NCBI GenBank assembly: GCA_963847985.1
Contig: CAWKBS010000012.1
Location: forward strand, 1 to 64,000
DNA from: JAIBJN01 sp963847985
GTDB lineage: Bacteria > Actinomycetota > Thermoleophilia > Gaiellales > Gaiellaceae
DNA: 64,000 bases
Direction of reading: 5' to 3'
Under the pieces are notes generated by a model. It searched no databases and was not told where the DNA came from. It worked only from the letters and a program-made list of their open reading frames with translations. Shown here one piece after another: positions 9,604-18,369 of this stretch (positions are counted from its first letter, which is position 1; each line of letters starts with the position of its first letter). The position numbers were made by a program, and so were the translations under genes.

Positions 9604-10054
9604 TGGACGAGCAGCTCACCCCGCAGCAGCACGCGAAGCTGACCGCCGAGCTGGCCGAGCTCGAGGGGCCGAAGCGAGCAGAGATCGTGCAGGCGATCGC
9701 CGTCGCGCGCGGCCACGGCGACCTCTCCGAGAACTTCGAGTACCACGCCGCCAAGAACGAGCAGGGCCTGCTCGAGCGGCGGATCACGATCCTGCGCGCG
9801 CGGCTCGAGACCGCCGTCGTCGTCGAGGGCGGGCCCACGGACGCGGTCGTCGTCGGCTGCGCACGTCGTCGTCGACGACGGGACTGGAGAGCAGCTGGAG
9901 CTCGAGATCTCGAGCGTCGGCGGGCGAGGGCACGGTCTCGCCGACGTCGCCCCTCGGCGCCGCCCTGCTCGGGCGCAAGGCAGGCGAGACCGTCGATGTC
10001 CAGGCGCCGCGGGGCGCGTGGCAGGCGACGATCGTCGAGATCCGCCCGGCTTGA
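9603..10054 (+). CDS. greA: transcription elongation factor GreA (two frameshifts)
   Basis: Factor that triggers cleavage of backtracked RNA in RNA polymerase. The N-terminal coiled coil is clear (LAELEGPKRAEIVQAI, ARGHGDLSENFEYHAAKNEQ with the acidic tip DLSEN). The C-terminal domain reads HVVVDDGTGEQLELEI, SPTSPLGAALLGRKAGETV and ATIVEI after correction. Extra bases are at 9855-9858 (GGCT, Gly) and 9922-9925 (GGGC, Gly), both synonymous doublings. The corrected length is about 149 residues, slightly short of the usual 158. It is translationally coupled to typA. A 21-bp palindrome starts 57 nt after its stop. Confidence 0.88.
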
Positions 10055-10110
10055 AACCGCGCCCCCCGCGGCGACATACTTTCCCCGGCCCGCCGGGGGC
10101 GGGCCCACTC

Positions 10111-10131
10111 CAAGTAACAGACTGTTACTTG
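10111..10131. repeat. 21-bp palindrome, copy 1 (greA / M64 peptidase gap)
   Basis: Perfect inverted repeat CAAGTAACAG, central A, CTGTTACTTG. The same element recurs at 30937-30957 and, with central T, at 61177-61197. This copy lies between co-directional genes, 33 nt before ATG 10164. It is AT-rich compared with its surroundings. Confidence 0.85.
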
Positions 10132-10163
10132 GGTCCGTCGGTTTCTTAGGCAGGGGGGAGCAC

Positions 10164-12836
10164 ATGGGACGCAGGACGATCGGGCTAGCCGCGGCCGCGC
10201 TCGCGGCGCTCGCAACCGCGCTCGTGCCGGGAGTGGCCGGCGCGCAGGCGCCCTACAGCGCCACGGTCGTGGAGCAGCAGATCACCGGGCCGCCGAGCCA
10301 GCGCTTGAACCTCGTCGTTCTCGCGGACGGCTACACGGCCGCCGAGCTCGGGAAGTTCCGCGAGGACCTCGACCGGAACCTCAACGTGCTCTGGAGCGTC
10401 GAGCCGTTCCGGACCTACCGCAACTACTTCAACGTCTACTCGCTCGAGATCGTCTCACCGGAGTCCGGCGTGCGCTGCGACCCGGACGCGGACCCGCCGA
10501 ATCCCAACCTCGTGACCGCCCTCCGGCTGCACTTCGCGGACGGCTGCACGAACCCGCTCGCGCGCGGGATCACCTACGGCCCGGCTCCGCAGGCGGGGGG
10601 CGGCTGCCCGAACGTCGCCGGTGACCCGGCGGTCGGCCTCGGCGATCCGCGCTGCAGTGGCAACCAGCAGCACGGGAAGTACCTGGCGATCTACTTCACG
10701 CCGCTGGGCGTCTCCGGGCAGAACGTGCAGACGCTGGCGATCTCGAACACGTTCACCTACGGCGGGATCGGCGGCACGCAGGCGACGACCTCGGGCGGAA
10801 GCCCGCAGGGACCGCTCATCTCGATGCACGAGCTGGGGCACTCGCTGGGCCAGATGGCCGACGAGTACCCGTACTCGGCTCGCGACGTGCCCGGCGGCCC
10901 GCATCCGAACACGGAGCCCGGCTCGTTCCACCACAGCCGGCTCACGCACGACGAGATGGTCGCCGGCCAGCTCAAGTGGTGGCGCTGGCTCTGTGAGGAA
11001 AGCCTCTCAGGCGGGATCATCACTGCGCGCGGGAGCACCTGCGGCCCGCCGCACGAGAGCGGCGCGACCCGGAGCTCGAACGTCTGGCGCCCGAGCGAGC
11101 ACTCGATGATGCGCTGGCTCGGCTTCTACTTCGACCAGATCGGCCGCGAGCACATGACCTACCGGATCACGGGCCGGCGCAACGCGAACGCGATGGCGCT
11201 TGCGCACACGCCGACCGGCGAGGTCGGCCCCGCGGACGTCCTCTGGGTCGAGACCGGGCACCCGCGCTTTCACGAGCTCGAGGTCACCTGGACGCTCAAC
11301 GGAGCGCCGATCGCGAGCGCCTTCAACAAGCGCACCCTCGACCTCGAGACGCTGACTCTCGCCCCCGGCGACGTCGTCGGCGTGACCGTGAAGGACAAGA
11401 CCGACTTCGTCCGCGACCCGGCGTTCCTCGACGGGCCGCGCATGACGCAGTCGCGGTCGTGGACGATCGGGGCGCCGCTTCCCGCCGCGCCCGTGGAGCT
11501 CGCGATCACGCTCTCCACGGCGACGAGCCGCCCGGTCGCCGGCGACGAGGTCGTCTACGTCGAGACGACGCATCCGACCGACCGCGTCTTCGACGTCACC
11601 TGGCGCCTGAACGGCGTGGTGGTGCCGAACGGTGGCTCGGCGAACCTCGACCTCGGCGCGCTCGGCCTGGCGCCGGGGACGTACACGCTGGACGTGACCG
11701 TGACCGACCCGGCCAACCCCGCGGCGTCGGCCTCGAAGACCTGGACGGTGGACAACGTGCTCCCGACGGCCCCGCGCGAGCTGTCGACGCCCGTCTACAC
11801 CGTCACGCGGCCGGCGCAGCCGACCGAGTACGTCTACACCGGGCCGTTCGCGATGGGCCTCGAGCCGACGGACGACCAGGCCGGCTTCGTGGTGGGCGAG
11901 TTCCGCCTCGACCGCGACGGCTGGTTCAACTACTTCGGCTTCCCCGAGCAGCCGTTCGGGACGCCGTTCACGTTCGCGCCCGCGGGCACGAGTGTGAAGG
12001 CGCTCACCTACGGGAACCTGGGCACCGGCGGCCTCTCGAAGGCGACCTTCGAGCAGTCGTATCCGGACTTCGTGCCCGGCTACGGCAGGCACACGGTCGA
12101 GCACAGGGCGATCGACGCGGTCGGCAACGTCGGCGAGGCGGACGAGTTCAAGGCGACCGTCCTGCCGTTCGCGGTCGCCCCGAACGCGCTCTCAGAGGAA
12201 CTCGTCGAGGGCGGCTCGATGACCACCTCGTTCTCGATCACCAACACGCTGGCCTCCGGCCGGTCGTTCGCGTGGTCGATCGCCGAGGCGCCGAGCGACT
12301 GCCTCGCGCCGACCGACGTCCCGTGGCTCGATGCCGCCGACGACGTCGTCACCGACGCGGGCGCGTCGGCCCCGGTGAGCGTCACCCTGGACGCCGCCGG
12401 ACTGACCGCGCCCGACGTCCACACGGCCAAGCTCTGCGTGAACTTCGAGGGCTCGCCCGTGTACGAGGTGCCGGTGGCGCTCCAGGTGCAGTACCCGTTC
12501 GACGGGTTCCTCTCGACATTCGAGAACCCGCCCGTGCTGAACACGGCGCACTCGAACGGCGTGCAGACGCTGTGGTTCCGCCTCGGCGGCGACCGCGGGC
12601 TGGGCATCCTCGCGGACGCCTCCTCGCGGCGGATCGACTGCAGCACGAAGGCGCCGCTCGGCTCGTTCGAGCCCGCGCCGACCCCGAGCTGGGACTCGCT
12701 CGCCTACCAGGCGCACACGGGCCGCTACGCGTATCCGTGGAAGACGACCACCGCGTACCGTGGCACCTGCCGTGAGCTGGCATTGACGCTCGACGACGCG
12801 AGCGTCCACACCGTCTGGCTCCAGTTCGTCAGGTAA
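10164..12836 (+). CDS. secreted M64-family metallopeptidase with beta-sandwich repeats
   Basis: 890-residue exported zinc protease. A signal peptide (1-27) follows GGGGGGAG 4 nt before the ATG. The family hallmark LNLVVLADGYTAAELGKF and YFNVY open an M64 (IgA-peptidase-like) domain. The active site HELGHSLGQMADEY (near residue 222) gives HExxH plus the third-ligand region. Two Ig/PKD-like beta repeats (near 350-530: VTWTLNGAPIAS and VTWRLNGVVVPN) and further beta domains follow. Paired cysteines suggest an extracellular location. The reading frame is intact. The 21-bp palindrome sits in its 5' region. Substrate unknown. Confidence 0.85.
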   Translation: MGRRTIGLAAAALAALATALVPGVAGAQAPYSATVVEQQITGPPSQRLNLVVLADGYTAAELGKFREDLDRNLNVLWSVEPFRTYRNYFNVYSLEIVSPESGVRCDPDADPPNPNLVTALRLHFADGCTNPLARGITYGPAPQAGGGCPNVAGDPAVGLGDPRCSGNQQHGKYLAIYFTPLGVSGQNVQTLAISNTFTYGGIGGTQATTSGGSPQGPLISMHELGHSLGQMADEYPYSARDVPGGPHPNTEPGSFHHSRLTHDEMVAGQLKWWRWLCEESLSGGIITARGSTCGPPHESGATRSSNVWRPSEHSMMRWLGFYFDQIGREHMTYRITGRRNANAMALAHTPTGEVGPADVLWVETGHPRFHELEVTWTLNGAPIASAFNKRTLDLETLTLAPGDVVGVTVKDKTDFVRDPAFLDGPRMTQSRSWTIGAPLPAAPVELAITLSTATSRPVAGDEVVYVETTHPTDRVFDVTWRLNGVVVPNGGSANLDLGALGLAPGTYTLDVTVTDPANPAASASKTWTVDNVLPTAPRELSTPVYTVTRPAQPTEYVYTGPFAMGLEPTDDQAGFVVGEFRLDRDGWFNYFGFPEQPFGTPFTFAPAGTSVKALTYGNLGTGGLSKATFEQSYPDFVPGYGRHTVEHRAIDAVGNVGEADEFKATVLPFAVAPNALSEELVEGGSMTTSFSITNTLASGRSFAWSIAEAPSDCLAPTDVPWLDAADDVVTDAGASAPVSVTLDAAGLTAPDVHTAKLCVNFEGSPVYEVPVALQVQYPFDGFLSTFENPPVLNTAHSNGVQTLWFRLGGDRGLGILADASSRRIDCSTKAPLGSFEPAPTPSWDSLAYQAHTGRYAYPWKTTTAYRGTCRELALTLDDASVHTVWLQFVR

Positions 12837-12844
12837 GGGAGGGC

Positions 12845-12876
12845 GTGGAGGGCGCCCGGCGACGGGCGCCCTCCAC
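12845..12876 (+). terminator. strong hairpin terminator after the M64 peptidase
   Basis: 14-bp perfect stem GTGGAGGGCGCCCG / CGGGCGCCCTCCAC with loop GCGA, 8 nt after the stop codon. No T tract. Confidence 0.7.
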
Positions 12877-12983
12877 CGCCCGCACGCGGGCTCGGCGACG
12901 GATCACCCGGGTTGGAGGATGCGCGCCCGCTCATTTCCAGTCAGAATCCCCCCTCATCGAAACAAGCTGGCAAGGGAGGCAGT

Positions 12984-13358
12984 GTGCTCTTCGCGGAAAC
13001 GACGTTCTTGGACGTCTTCTGGTACATGCTCGTGTTCTTCCTGTGGCTGATGTTCTTCTGGGTCTTCATCTCCGTCGTCGCGGACATCTTCAGGCGTGAC
13101 GACATCAGCGGCTGGGCGAAGGCGGGCTGGCTCTTCCTGATAATCGCCCTACCGCTCCTCGGGATCCTGATCTACGTGATCGCGAGGCCGAAGATGACGG
13201 CGCAGGACGTCCGCATGCTGACGGAGTCGCAGGCCGCGCAACAGGCCGTGGCCGGGGTCTCGACCGCCGACGAGCTGACGAAGCTCAAGGAGCTGCACAC
13301 CCAGGGTGTGCTGAGCGACGCGGAGTACGAGAACCTGAAGGCGAAGGCGATTTCCTAG
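12984..13358 (+). CDS. membrane protein with PLDc_N-like and SHOCT domains
   Basis: 124 residues. Two membrane helices (FWYMLVFFLWLMFFWVFI and GWLFLIIALPLLGILIYVI) form the short PLDc_N-type hairpin, then a C-terminal SHOCT motif (ADELTKLKELHTQGVLSDAEY ending in NLKAKA). GTG 12984 is chosen because GGGAGG lies 5 nt upstream; the frame is open further back. SHOCT domains are short oligomerisation modules. Role unknown; perhaps envelope stress. Confidence 0.8.
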   Translation: MLFAETTFLDVFWYMLVFFLWLMFFWVFISVVADIFRRDDISGWAKAGWLFLIIALPLLGILIYVIARPKMTAQDVRMLTESQAAQQAVAGVSTADELTKLKELHTQGVLSDAEYENLKAKAIS

Positions 13359-13378
13359 GCCGGATCCCGGAGGCGGGA

Positions 13379-13406
13379 GGGGAGGCCGAGGTGACTCGGC
13401 CTCCCC
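13379..13406 (+). terminator. hairpin between the SHOCT gene and the CYTH gene
   Basis: 12-bp perfect stem GGGGAGGCCGAG / CTCGGCCTCCCC with loop GTGA, 21 nt after the SHOCT gene stop and 27 nt before the next start. It is probably a terminator or attenuator. Confidence 0.6.
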
Positions 13407-13432
13407 GTGCCGGCACCAGAGAGGAGAAGGCA

Positions 13433-14803
13433 ATGGCTACGACCCAGGCCCCGGGGGCGCTCACCGACGAGCAGCTCTCCGAAGCGTTCGCGCTCATGAA
13501 GAAGGCCGACAGCGTCGAGCTGAAGCTCACGGTGCCGGCGGACTCGCAGCGCACGGCGCTCAAGGCGCTCAAGATCGACCCGCTGGAGGCCCAGATCCGG
13601 CAGGTGTTCTTCTTCGACACCCCCGAGCTCGCCGTCAACGCGGCCGGCGTGGTCGTTCGCGCGCGGCGCGTCCAGGGAAAGGGCGACGACACGGTCGTCA
13701 AGCTCCGCCCGGTCGTGCCGCAGGAGCTGCCGGAGGAGCTCCGCACCTCGGCCAGCTTCGTGCGTCGAGGTGGACGCGATGCCGGGCGGCTTCGTCTGCT
13801 CCGGCTCGTACAAGGGCGCGCTCGGCGAGCCGCGCGTGCGCGAGACGGTCGGCGGCGACCTTCCGCTCCGCAAGCTCTTCTCGAAGGGGCAGCGCGCTTT
13901 CTACGAGGAGCATGCTCCCGAGGGGATCGCGATCGACGACCTCACCGTCCTCGGTCCGATCTTCGTCCTCAAGGTGAAGTACGACGCGGCCGAGCTCGGG
14001 CGCAAGGTCGTTGCGGAGCTCTGGCTCTATCCCGATGACTCCCGCCTGCTCGAGCTGTCGACGAAGTGCACGCCGAGGGAGGCGTTCCAGGTCGCCGCCG
14101 AGACGCGCGCCTACTTGTCCGAGCGCGGGATCGACATGTCGGGCGAGCAGGAGACGAAGACCCGCAAGGCGCTGGAGTTCTTCGCGGGGCAGCTCGCGCC
14201 GCCGACGCTGCGTGACGCGCGCCGCCGCCGCCGCCTCCGCGAGGCCGCCCGACGACGTGGATCGTGCTGACGGCCGCGCTCGGCGCGGCCGTGATCGGGC
14301 TGGCGATCTGGGCCGCCGTGCTCCAGAGCGACCAGGACGACGTGAACGCGGCCAGCGCGGCGCAGATCGAGGAGCTCGAGCAGGAGAACGCAGAGCTCTC
14401 CCAGCAGGTCGCCGACCTCGAGCAGCAGCTTGCCGACGCCCAGGCCGAGGCGGAGGCTGCCGCGGCCGAGGCGCAGAGCCAGCTCGAGGCGGCGCAGGCG
14501 CAGTACGAGAGCGTCGCCGCCGACCTCGGCGCGACGAATGCCGAGCTGGCGGACAGCCAGGCGGAGCTGGAGCGCCTCGCCGAGGAAGCCGACGCCGCGC
14601 TCGCCGACGCCCAGGGATCGGCCGCGACCGCCGAGGAGCGCGCGCAGGCGGAGAAGGCCCGCGCCGACCTGGCCGAGGCCTGTCTCGCCGCGGTCGCAGA
14701 CGTCCTCCAGCGCATCTACGCCGCGGAGGACCCGGCCGAGGCTCTCGACGAGGCGGCCGACGACCTGGAGCAAATCGCCGAGGACTGCAACACCGGCGAC
14801 TGA
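13433..14803 (+). CDS. CYTH-domain protein fused to a membrane helix and coiled coil (frameshifted)
   Basis: After correcting three doubled codons this is one 455-residue protein. Residues 1-240 form a CYTH (triphosphate tunnel) domain: VELKLTV gives the ExxK-type start and YDAAELGRKVVAELW lies later. An Ala-rich linker leads to one membrane helix (TTWIVLTAALGAAVIGLAIW), then about 130 residues of heptad coiled coil rich in Glu/Gln/Ala and a short helical tail ending CNTGD. Breaks are GTGC 13760-13763 (Val), CGTG 14211-14214 (Arg) and CCCG 14248-14251 (Pro). Uncorrected it looks like two genes overlapping at GTG 14264. ATG 13433 has GAGGAGAAGG upstream. Substrate unknown. Confidence 0.65.
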
Positions 14804-14878
14804 CCTCGGGCACGCACAGCGCAGCTCGCCGATGACGGCGCTCGTCGTGGGCGCATTCGGCGGACCGCTACGCGCGGC

Positions 14879-15700
14879 TCAGTACGGAAGCTGGACGTCG
14901 CTGACGTCGAGGCCGAGCGAGTTCGCCAGGCGCACGCCGTCGTCGAGGTCCTCGCGGAGCCGCTGCACGTCGCGGTCGTGCATGGCGCGGCCGATCCAGG
15001 CGCGGGCAGGCGGCCGCCACAGCGCGTGCTCGACGAAGATCGGAAGCATGCGGTTCGCGGCATCGACGAGCTTCTGCTTCGTCCGCTTCGTCGCCCCCTC
15101 CAGCAGCACCCGCTCGTAGGCCATGCCCGCGCCGTGGTGGATGCCGTCGTCGACCGTCAGCCGGTTGCAGATGTCCTCCAGAACGGTGCCGCGCGAGGAG
15201 CGTGCGATCAGGCGGAAGCGTGGGATGATGAGCCGCTCGAAGAAGACCTGCATGAGGAAGACTTTCTCCTCGAGCAGGTCGAGCTCGTCGAGGAACATGC
15301 GCGCAAGCTCGTCCAGGTAGGGGTCGCGCTCGGCCACCCCGCCGATCTCGCCGAGGAGCTTCAGCCACGCCTCGACGTGACGCGACTCGTCCTGCACCAT
15401 CGTGGAGTAGTAGAGCCGGGCCTCGTGATGGGGAGCGGCGTTCAGGAGCTGCGCGGCCATCTTCACGGCGAGGATGTCCGCCTGGTACTGCTGCGTGACG
15501 ACCGAGCGCCAGACGTCCTGGCGGCGGGCCTTCTTCTCGGCCGAGCCACGGGCCTCGGGAACGGGCGGGATGTCGCCCCACGGGACGTCCCGCACCTGCC
15601 ACTCCGCCCGCTTGGCGAGCTCGTAGTAGCGGATGACGCCGACCTGGCGTTCGGCCGCACCCTCCACCGCCGGCTCGACGCGAAGCGGTTCCACGCTCAT
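14879..15700 (-). CDS. ferritin-like diiron protein, probable oxygenase
   Basis: 273 residues, all helical. Carboxylate/His clusters suit a di-iron four-helix bundle: HHEARLYYSTMVQDESRHVE (ExxH as ESRH) in the first pair of helices, and LLEEKVFLMQVFFERL with TVDDGIHHGAG in the second. This resembles R2-like or N-oxygenase ferritin-like families rather than iron-storage ferritin. ATG 15700 lies exactly 6 nt after TAAGCT, a leaderless promoter arrangement. It is divergent from a lipoprotein gene and alone in its strand unit. The substrate cannot be told from sequence. Confidence 0.65.
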   Translation of the reverse strand: MSVEPLRVEPAVEGAAERQVGVIRYYELAKRAEWQVRDVPWGDIPPVPEARGSAEKKARRQDVWRSVVTQQYQADILAVKMAAQLLNAAPHHEARLYYSTMVQDESRHVEAWLKLLGEIGGVAERDPYLDELARMFLDELDLLEEKVFLMQVFFERLIIPRFRLIARSSRGTVLEDICNRLTVDDGIHHGAGMAYERVLLEGATKRTKQKLVDAANRMLPIFVEHALWRPPARAWIGRAMHDRDVQRLREDLDDGVRLANSLGLDVSDVQLPY

Positions 15701-15706
15701 GCGCGG

Positions 15707-15754
15707 AGCTTAGCGCGGCTGCTCTCCAGGGGCTCTCGCTAGACTGCCGAAGTG
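15707..15754. promoter_or_regulatory. divergent leaderless promoters
   Basis: Minus strand: TAAGCT (15712-15707), 6 nt, ATG 15700. Plus strand: TAGACT (15740-15745), 6 nt, GTG 15752. The two -10 boxes are 27 bp apart, so the polymerases would compete. Confidence 0.5.
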
Positions 15755-16313
15755 AGGCTCGCGCTCCTGCCGTTGGTGCTGGCCGTCCTGCTCGTGGCCG
15801 CGGCCTGTGGCGGTGACGACGACGAGGCTGCGACTCAGGATGAGCAGTCCTCGACGGAGGCGTGGGCCGACGGCTTCTGCTCGGCTGCAACCGACTGGCG
15901 CACATCGCTCGAGGATGCCGTCAGCGGCATCGACAGCCCGTCCGACCTGAGCGCCGACGGGATCCGCGCCGCCGTCGACGAGGGGCTCGATGCGACCGAG
16001 ACCTTCCTCGCGGACGTGCGCGAGCTCGAGCCGCCCGACACCGAGGCCGGCCAGGAGATCGAGGAGGTCGTCGACTCGATGTCCGACCAGCGTCGAGTCG
16101 ACCATGGATGACCTTCGCTCCTCCTTCGACGAAGACGCGTCGCTCCAGGACCTCCTCGGGCAGGTCGCGGCGGCGGCCACCCAGATCGGCGGGCTCCAAG
16201 ATGAGCTGCAGAGCTCGCTCGACCAGCTCCAGAGCGTGGACACGGGCGAGCTCAGGAGCGCGCTCGAGTCGAACGAGGACTGCGCGGCGGCGCGGTCCGG
16301 CTCAGGCTCCTAG
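15752..16313 (+). CDS. lipoprotein of unknown function (one frameshift)
   Basis: About 186 residues after correction. The N-terminus VLLVAAACGGDDD is a lipobox with Cys at about residue 19, so it should be lipid-anchored outside the membrane. The rest is acidic and helical (SLEDAVSGIDSPSDL, MDDLRSSFDEDASLQDL), with a Ser-rich end. The extra base is at 16082-16085 (TCCG = TCC/TCG, Ser). GTG 15752 has no Shine-Dalgarno but has TAGACT 6 nt upstream. Its TAG stop lies inside the left arm of the long palindrome at 16309-16480. Helical lipoproteins of this sort are common and mostly uncharacterised. Confidence 0.65.
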
Positions 16314-16480
16314 GGGCCTGATGCGGAAGTCGGCCGGGCCGGATGACGCACCAGACGCTGCGCCGGCTCGACGCGTTCGCCCGCGGCCCGTAGCGCTGCT
16401 ACGTGCCGCGAACGACCGCGCCGCCCGACTTGGTCTGGAGCGTCCCCGCCGGCGGCCGAATTCCACATCAACCCTCTAGG
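16309..16480. repeat. long near-palindromic element filling a convergent gap
   Basis: About 170 bp that pairs with itself. Outer arms: CCTAGGGGCCTGATG (16309-16323) with CATCAACCCTCTAGG (16466-16480), 12 of 15 matched. The next arms pair 27 of 37 positions, including TCGGCCG/CGGCCGA and CACCAGAC/GTCTGGAG. The apex is CGTAGC-GCT-GCTACG (16389-16403). It contains the stop codons of both flanking convergent genes. Candidate MITE, giant bidirectional terminator or structured RNA. Confidence 0.7.
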
Positions 16481-17706
16481 CGCTCGTCGGCGGCCCACTG
16501 CCGCGTGAGGCCGCGGCAGCGCTCGATCATCTCCTCCTGCCGCTCGGCCTCGACCTCGAGCCGGATCGAGCGGACGAGGAGCTCGTCGAACTCGGCGCTC
16601 TCGACGTAGTCGACCGTCAGCTCGTCGAGGTGGGGGAGGACCTCCGCGCAGAACGCCTCGAACTCCTCCGTCCGGAAATAGGCGTCCGCGAGCTCCTCGT
16701 AGCGGGCGAGCTTCTCCGCATACCCGAGATCGGGGTCGTCGCCGACTAGGAAGTACTCCTTCGTCCGTTGGTTCAGGCGCATCGACCGCCCGCTCACGGA
16801 GCAGAACGCGCACCAGGCGACCAGCGACCGGATCGCCCACGGGAACCAGTAGTGGAGGCTGACGAGCGCAATGTCCGGTGAGGCGTTCGCGTAGTCGATG
16901 GGGTGCGCGATCCCGTCCTTCACGATCGTCTCGCACGAGTTGAACTCCCAGCGGAAGAAGGCGTTCACGAGCCGGCTGATCACGGCGACCTCGTGCTCCC
17001 GCTCGGGCGGGAGGAAGTCCCGGTCGAGCTGGTAGCGGTAGTGCCCGTGCGCGCTCGGGTCGTAGCGCAGCACAAGCGTCTGCGGCCCGATCGACAGGCT
17101 CCGCGTGAAGACGTCGAAGTCCTCGACGCTCGCCTGCAGGTGCATCATCCGCTCGCCCGAGGCGTCGTAGGCTGCGCGCAGCTCCTCCGGTCCTGACACC
17201 CGCGTAACGCCGACCCACATGCCGCCGTCGAACGGCTTCATGTAGAGCGGGTAGCCGACCCGCTCGCCGATCGCCTCCAGGTCGAACTCAGGGTTGTAGC
17301 GCTCGGCCATCGGCACGTAGCGCTGGTTGTCCGGCGGGAGCTTGTGCGGCAGGAGCCAGGTCTCGGGGACGTGGAGGCCGAGCCGCATCATCGCGCAGTA
17401 GGCCGCGTGCTTCTCCATCGCCTGGAACGTGAAGGGGTTGTTGAGAAGAAAGGCGGAATTCAGCAAGGCAATCTTCTTCAGCCACTCGCGCGGCAGGTCG
17501 TACCACCAGGAGAGCCGGTCGATCACGAGCGTGTAGTCCGGCTGCGAGCGGAGGTCGAACGGCTCGTTGAGGATGCGGGCGGCGGCCAGCTCGTGCGTCT
17601 CGCCGGCGTAGCGGAGCGGGCCGAGCCGGCCGAGGACGGCCTCGAAGGCGCTCGGCCAGTCCTCCTCGGTGGCCAGGAGCAGGCCCATCAGGTGGCGCCT
17701 CGCCAT
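16468..17706 (-). CDS. ATP-grasp-like protein, unknown substrate
   Basis: 412 residues. The central region has ATP-grasp character: a lid/binding strand GYPLYMKPFDGGMWVGVTRV (Lys in YMKPF), an acidic metal-binding C-lobe (FNSCETIVKDGIAHPIDYANASPD) and an N-terminal stretch naming two conserved blocks (DYTLVIDRLSWWYDLPREW, FTFQAMEKHAAYCAM). It therefore probably joins a carboxylate to an amine or thiol using ATP. ATG 17706 is preferred; the frame stays open through the inverted repeat upstream, which is unlikely to be coding. TAGGCT lies 11 nt upstream. It shares a symmetrical promoter region with the cupin gene at 17810. Its stop falls in the 16309-16480 palindrome. Confidence 0.65.
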   Translation of the reverse strand: MARRHLMGLLLATEEDWPSAFEAVLGRLGPLRYAGETHELAAARILNEPFDLRSQPDYTLVIDRLSWWYDLPREWLKKIALLNSAFLLNNPFTFQAMEKHAAYCAMMRLGLHVPETWLLPHKLPPDNQRYVPMAERYNPEFDLEAIGERVGYPLYMKPFDGGMWVGVTRVSGPEELRAAYDASGERMMHLQASVEDFDVFTRSLSIGPQTLVLRYDPSAHGHYRYQLDRDFLPPEREHEVAVISRLVNAFFRWEFNSCETIVKDGIAHPIDYANASPDIALVSLHYWFPWAIRSLVAWCAFCSVSGRSMRLNQRTKEYFLVGDDPDLGYAEKLARYEELADAYFRTEEFEAFCAEVLPHLDELTVDYVESAEFDELLVRSIRLEVEAERQEEMIERCRGLTRQWAADERLEG

Positions 17707-17720
17707 GGTCTGCGCGCAGC

Positions 17721-17778
17721 CTAGGAGGGTTTGGCGAAACTCGCTCGGCACAGTCGCCGTTTCGCCAAACCCTCTTAG
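17721..17778. promoter_or_regulatory. inverted-repeat divergent promoter/operator
   Basis: Arms CTAGGAGGGTTTGGCGAAAC (17721-17740) and its inverse at 17759-17778 match 19 of 20 around an 18-nt spacer. Each arm runs straight into a -10 box pointing outward: TAGGCT (17723-17718, minus) and TAGACT (17776-17781, plus). Both genes thus have the same -35 region, suggesting one regulator or sigma factor. Confidence 0.6.
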
Positions 17779-17809
17779 ACTCTCGCCGTCCGCGAGAGGA
17801 GGTCTCGGC

Positions 17810-18346
17810 ATGGTCGAAGAGGCAAAGCTCGTTCCGACGGAGACCGGCCTCGTCCCCGAAGGGGCAGGCTGGTACGTGCTGAATGCGCGCGACGCCCGCT
17901 GGGCGGAGAGCGAGGTCTTCGACCGCTACTGCACGTTCCAGGGAGACGTCGCCTTCCCCCAGGTGGGGTTCAACATCAGCGTCCTCCAGCCAGGGCGGCC
18001 GGCGTGCATGTACCACGGGGAGGAGAACCAGGAGGGGTTCCTCGTGGTCTCGGGGGAGTGCTTGCTTCTGGTCGAAGGGGAGGAGCGGCGACTCGGCCCG
18101 TGGGATTTCTTCCACTGCCCGCCCTGGACGGAGCACGTGCTCGTGGGCGTCGGCCCCGGTCTCTGTGTCGTCATCGGCGTGGGGGCGCGCACGCCCGGCT
18201 CCCGCGTCGTCTACCCGCGCAGCGAGGTCGCGGAGCGGCACGGCGCGAGCACGGCGGAGACCACCGAGTCGCCGGCTGAGGCTTACGCGCACGCGCCCGA
18301 CCCCAGGGAGCGGCCCTACGCGGAGGGTGACCTGCCGGACTGGTGA
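17810..18346 (+). CDS. cupin-domain protein
   Basis: 178 residues with a single cupin barrel. The metal-binding motifs are recognisable: CMYHGEENQEGFLVVSGE (motif 1, H-x-E) and GPWDFFHCPPWTEHVLVG (motif 2 with the last His). The N-terminus reads like a small-molecule sensor or mannose-6-phosphate isomerase-like protein; the tail is charged and Pro-rich. ATG 17810 has GAGAGGAGGT upstream. It is divergent from the ATP-grasp gene and controlled by the same inverted repeat, so the two may act in one pathway. The ligand is not identifiable. Confidence 0.75.
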   Translation: MVEEAKLVPTETGLVPEGAGWYVLNARDARWAESEVFDRYCTFQGDVAFPQVGFNISVLQPGRPACMYHGEENQEGFLVVSGECLLLVEGEERRLGPWDFFHCPPWTEHVLVGVGPGLCVVIGVGARTPGSRVVYPRSEVAERHGASTAETTESPAEAYAHAPDPRERPYAEGDLPDW

Positions 18347-18354
18347 GCACCGAG

Positions 18355-18369
18355 TAGATTCCGCCGGTG
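18355..18369 (+). promoter_or_regulatory. leaderless promoter
   Basis: TAGATT (18355-18360), 6 nt, then GTG 18367 of the membrane protein gene. Confidence 0.45.

Noticed and set aside
16309..16480. Integron attC site
   Set aside because: The terminal core sites (GTTRRRY and RYYYAAC) are not present and there is no integrase.
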